This document shows positions 6,227 to 8,628 of a stretch of 8,628 nt of DNA, piece by piece (the stretch's first letter is position 1; each line of letters opens with the position of its first letter). The notes under the pieces are model-generated. The model saw nothing but the letters and a program-made list of their open reading frames with translations, ran no database searches and was not told the origin of the DNA. The DNA is from Clostridia bacterium (lineage in GTDB: Bacteria > Bacillota > Clostridia > Christensenellales > UBA1242), in assembly GCA_017473795.1 (NCBI GenBank), contig JAFUJE010000014.1, forward strand, positions 1-8,628, given 5' to 3'. The translations under genes were made by a program, and so were the position numbers.

Positions 6227-7390
6227 ATGAAACAACCAACGATTGAATTATTGGCGCCCGCAGGAGACGTCAAAAGAGCCAAAATTGCCTTAGATTATGG
6301 TGCCGATGCCATTTATTTAGGTGGTAAAGATTTTAGTTTGCGTGCCCACGCCGCTAATTTTACCGATGACGAAATCCGAGAAATTACAACCATGGCACAC
6401 AGTCGTGGTAAGAAAGTTTATGTTACCGTGAATATTATTCCCCGCAATTATGACTTCGACCAAATCATTGATTATGCAAAACGTTTAGATACTTTGGATA
6501 TTGATGCGGTCATTGTAGCCGATTTAGGTGTAATCAAAGTTTTCCGAGAATACACCAAAATTCCAGTTCATGTTTCTACCCAAGCCAATGTCACAAACCA
6601 ACACACAGCCCTTGAGTATGTGAAACTTGGGGCGACCCGAATTGTTTTAGCACGTGAACTGCACATCAGTGAAATTAAAGAAATTTGTGAGGCAGTAAAA
6701 GGTCAAGCCGAAATTGAAGTTTTTGTCCACGGGGCTATGTGTGTCTCTTACAGTGGTCGTTGTTTATTATCCAATTATATGACAAACCGCTCCAGCAACC
6801 GTGGAGATTGTGCTCATTCTTGTCGCTACAATTACGTTTTGCAAGAAGCCAAACGCCCGAACGAATATTGGCCCATTGAAGAAGACGAACACGGAACTTA
6901 TATTATGAACAGCCGTGACCTATGTTTAATTAACCATTTACAAGAACTAATTGACGCCGGTGTTGCCAGTTTGAAAATTGAAGGCCGTGTCAAAAGTACT
7001 TACTATGTGGCGGGTGTGACTCATGCTTACCGTCAAGCATTGGACGGCATCAAACGTGATTATTTAACCGAACTAGATAAAATTTCGCACCGCCCTTACA
7101 CCACCGGATTCACGTTTGACAAAGTACCGACGCAATATTACCCTGCTGCCCGAGAAGAACAAACTTATGAGTTTATTGGCTTGGCGACCGGTACCCAAAC
7201 TATGTTATTAAAAAACAAAGTTAATCCCGGTGACACACTGGAAATTTTATCACCAAATTTGGCCGTCGATGGTAAAACTTTTGTTTGGCAAGGTACCGTG
7301 CAAAACCAACCCGAAACCACGATTGAAATTGTTGGTTGCCCTTATGACTTACAAATTAACGATATATTAAGGCGTCCAAAGCAGCAGTAA
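6227..7390 (+). CDS. trhP: U32-family protein, TrhP-like tRNA uridine-34 hydroxylation enzyme
   Basis: U32 proteins were named as peptidases, but the TrhP branch (E. coli YegQ, B. subtilis YrrN/YrrO) forms 5-hydroxyuridine at the tRNA wobble base. A sister enzyme, RlhA, hydroxylates 23S rRNA. The N-terminus, ELLAPAGDVKRAKIALDYGADAIYLGG (from residue 7), is the typical barrel opening. The U32 signature EVFVHGAMCVSYSGRCLLS spans 164-182. Cys172, Cys179, Cys195 and Cys199 are the conserved cysteines expected to bind iron-sulfur. SRDLCLINHLQELIDAGVASLKIEGR (229-254) is also typical, and about residues 314-385 form the small C-terminal domain ending in RRPK. At 387 residues it is somewhat short (YegQ is about 450). 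The start is fixed: TAG directly precedes the ATG in frame, with no Shine-Dalgarno. It is transcribed divergently from addB and overlaps holA tail to tail. I favour TrhP over RlhA or a collagenase-like protease; the exact substrate is inferred. Confidence 0.85.
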   Translation: MKQPTIELLAPAGDVKRAKIALDYGADAIYLGGKDFSLRAHAANFTDDEIREITTMAHSRGKKVYVTVNIIPRNYDFDQIIDYAKRLDTLDIDAVIVADLGVIKVFREYTKIPVHVSTQANVTNQHTALEYVKLGATRIVLARELHISEIKEICEAVKGQAEIEVFVHGAMCVSYSGRCLLSNYMTNRSSNRGDCAHSCRYNYVLQEAKRPNEYWPIEEDEHGTYIMNSRDLCLINHLQELIDAGVASLKIEGRVKSTYYVAGVTHAYRQALDGIKRDYLTELDKISHRPYTTGFTFDKVPTQYYPAAREEQTYEFIGLATGTQTMLLKNKVNPGDTLEILSPNLAVDGKTFVWQGTVQNQPETTIEIVGCPYDLQINDILRRPKQQ

Positions 7391-8273
7391 CTGTTATCTG
7401 TCCCGATTTAATTTGGTATTCTAATTCTAAAGCACGGGCATAACACAATTTAACAGCCATGGGATTCGCACCATAATCACGGCGTGCATATTTAATTGCA
7501 TAAGGTGAACAACCTAATATTTTACCAATAACATTGATATCGTCCTTGCTGGCAGTGGCATAATAAGCACGACGCATTTGAGAAACTACCCCACCAAAAA
7601 TCATATATTCGTTAGTATTACTACTAATTAACCATGACAAAATTTGATGGGCTGCCGTAACTTGACGGGCTAAAATAGCGGCACCCAATTCGTAAATTTG
7701 AAAATCAACCGTTTTAGTCAAATGCGGTTGCAGATGCTTAATTTCCCAAACAGGTAAATCGGCATAGTAAGCCAAGAACTTGGTCAACTCATTATCAATT
7801 AGAGTGTAATAACCACCCGTTGCTTCTACCAAATAATCAGCCGCATCACGGGTAATTTGGTGTGGTGCAATTTGTTTTGCAATTAAAGGGACTAAGATTG
7901 TTGCCGGCATGGGATTACAGTTAACGACAGTGGCACCTTTTAAATTGGCTTCGGGCTTTTCCCGGTAACTAATTAAAATCAAAACACTGCCAGCGACTGG
8001 ATTTTTCAAGTATTGATTAATCGCACTAAAAGATGGTTTATCACCTAATGTCGCCACCACCAAACGGGTATTCATAAAGAATGAAGTTGTAGCCAAGGCT
8101 GTTACAATTTCATCTCCAGTTGCTTCTTCGGAAAATTTTGTAATTTCTGCGCCCGGCAAAGCATCATTAATTAAACTAACCGCTTTGTTAATCAAAAAAT
8201 AATCGGTACCATGCACTAAATACACGGGCTCTACCCGTACTTTTAAACTGGCTTTTAACTGTGCAAAATCCAT
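7356..8273 (-). CDS. holA: DNA polymerase III delta subunit
   Basis: HolA is the clamp-loader wrench: it opens the DnaN sliding clamp within the DnaX-HolA-HolB complex so that it can be placed on primed DNA. The N-terminus EPVYLVHGTDYFLINKAV (15-32) is the family hallmark. The region around 85-130 (SVLILISYREKPEANLKG) matches the end of the first domain. The C-terminal collar domain includes LGCSPYAIKYARRDYG (253-268) and LEYQIKSGQ (284-292). At 305 residues it is shorter than B. subtilis YqeN (about 350) but all parts are represented. The ATG at 8273 is the only reasonable start, since a TAG precedes it directly in frame. No strong Shine-Dalgarno is seen, and the gap to the comEC stop is 8 bases, suggesting translational coupling. 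The comEC-holA order is conserved in many Bacillota. The last 35 bases overlap the convergent trhP gene. Confidence 0.9.
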   Translation of the reverse strand: MDFAQLKASLKVRVEPVYLVHGTDYFLINKAVSLINDALPGAEITKFSEEATGDEIVTALATTSFFMNTRLVVATLGDKPSFSAINQYLKNPVAGSVLILISYREKPEANLKGATVVNCNPMPATILVPLIAKQIAPHQITRDAADYLVEATGGYYTLIDNELTKFLAYYADLPVWEIKHLQPHLTKTVDFQIYELGAAILARQVTAAHQILSWLISSNTNEYMIFGGVVSQMRRAYYATASKDDINVIGKILGCSPYAIKYARRDYGANPMAVKLCYARALELEYQIKSGQITVTAALDALIYR

Positions 8274-8281
8274 CTACCATA

Positions 8282-8628
8282 TTAAACCACAAGTAAAATC
8301 AAATAACAAGTAAACAACATTGCAACGATGGGATATTTAATTTTAGGTCTTAAAAAGACAAACCGTGACAAAAGCAACATGGCGGCTAAATAAACAAAGA
8401 TTGCCGGCAAACCATGATTAAGTGGTAAAGTCGCCCAAGGGATTTGACCGATAGCACCGGTAATCCAACGAACAAAATTCAAAAGCGGTTCCACTAACCA
8501 CAGGATTGCCCCGCAGGCAAAGGTACAAACGGTAAACATTCCGGCATAAAATGCACACATCAACAGTGGCACTAAAATTACATTTGCCACAACACCCAAC
8601 AAAGTTGCCGTCCCGAAATAATACACGA
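8282..8628 (-). CDS. comEC: ComEC/Rec2 DNA-uptake channel, C-terminal part (5' end outside the window)
   Basis: ComEC forms the membrane channel that brings transforming single-stranded DNA into the cytoplasm. Only the last 114 complete codons are visible, and the frame is open at the window edge. VYYFGTATLLGVVANVILVP is the typical late part of the Competence domain, and IPWATLPLNHGLPAIFVYLAAMLLL matches the usual PG/PW-then-helix ending of that domain. Hydrophobic segments lie at about 5-28, 30-49, 72-88 and 97-114 of the visible part. The protein stops about 20 residues after the domain, without the cytoplasmic metallo-beta-lactamase domain that follows in B. subtilis ComEC. holA starts 8 bases downstream. 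The call rests on pattern and on the comEC-holA neighbourhood. Whether the N-terminal OB domain is present cannot be seen. A GTG at 8626 is in frame but far too late to be the true start. Confidence 0.8.
   Translation of the reverse strand, partial: VYYFGTATLLGVVANVILVPLLMCAFYAGMFTVCTFACGAILWLVEPLLNFVRWITGAIGQIPWATLPLNHGLPAIFVYLAAMLLLSRFVFLRPKIKYPIVAMLFTCYLILLVV

Noticed and set aside
6227..7390. Collagenase-like secreted protease as the function of the U32 protein
   Set aside because: There is no signal peptide, and the conserved cysteine set and KIEGR region fit the RNA-hydroxylase branch better than a protease.
1..8628. CRISPR array, transposon, prophage or toxin-antitoxin pair
   Set aside because: No regularly spaced long repeats, transposase motifs, terminal inverted repeats or phage genes are seen. 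The small membrane protein has no antitoxin-like neighbour.

Overview
The window looks like ordinary chromosome from a low-GC (roughly 40 %) Gram-positive-type bacterium, most likely in or near the Bacillota. The evidence is an addB-addA pair in the Bacillota order, a comEC-holA pair as in Bacillus-type genomes, a Bacillus/E. coli TrhP-like U32 protein, and one textbook AGGAGG ribosome binding site. The genetic code is standard: tryptophan is TGG in every intact frame. All seven visible stop codons are TAA. Genes are packed tightly, with overlaps of 8, 29 and 35 bases and gaps of 1 and 8 bases. No stretch of more than 100 bases lacks a gene. I see no rRNA, tRNA, CRISPR array, insertion sequence or phage gene.

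Layout. Bases 1-312 (+) hold the 3' end of an unrecognised gene. It converges on and overlaps a minus-strand operon that reads leftward from 6132: addB (6132-3586), addA (3593-738), then a small four-helix membrane protein (736-284). AddB and AddA together form the ATP-dependent helicase-nuclease that processes double-strand DNA ends for RecA. Both subunits are clearly shorter than those of B. subtilis. AddB lacks the N-terminal Walker A motif but keeps its nuclease motif and four iron-sulfur cysteines.

Bases 6133-6226 are a 94-base divergent control region. A promoter can be proposed for each side. Each would start transcription at or within about two bases of the start codon (GTG for addB, ATG for trhP), so both mRNAs are predicted to be leaderless. 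The region also carries a perfect 9-bp inverted repeat over the addB -10 element and three degenerate 14-bp tandem units that touch both -35 elements.

Rightward from 6227 runs trhP, a U32-family protein of the tRNA U34 hydroxylation type. Its 3' end overlaps the 3' end of holA (DNA polymerase III delta, minus strand) by 35 bases. Upstream of holA on the minus strand, and cut by the window edge, is the C-terminal part of the DNA-uptake channel ComEC. It ends without the metallo-beta-lactamase domain found in B. subtilis ComEC.

The theme is DNA maintenance: end processing (AddAB), replication clamp loading (HolA) and DNA import (ComEC), plus one RNA-modification gene. I found no clear evidence of a new defence or mobile system. 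The most original signals are the divergent leaderless promoter region with its repeats, the mixed-type compact AddAB, the short ComEC, and the unknown membrane protein one base after addA.
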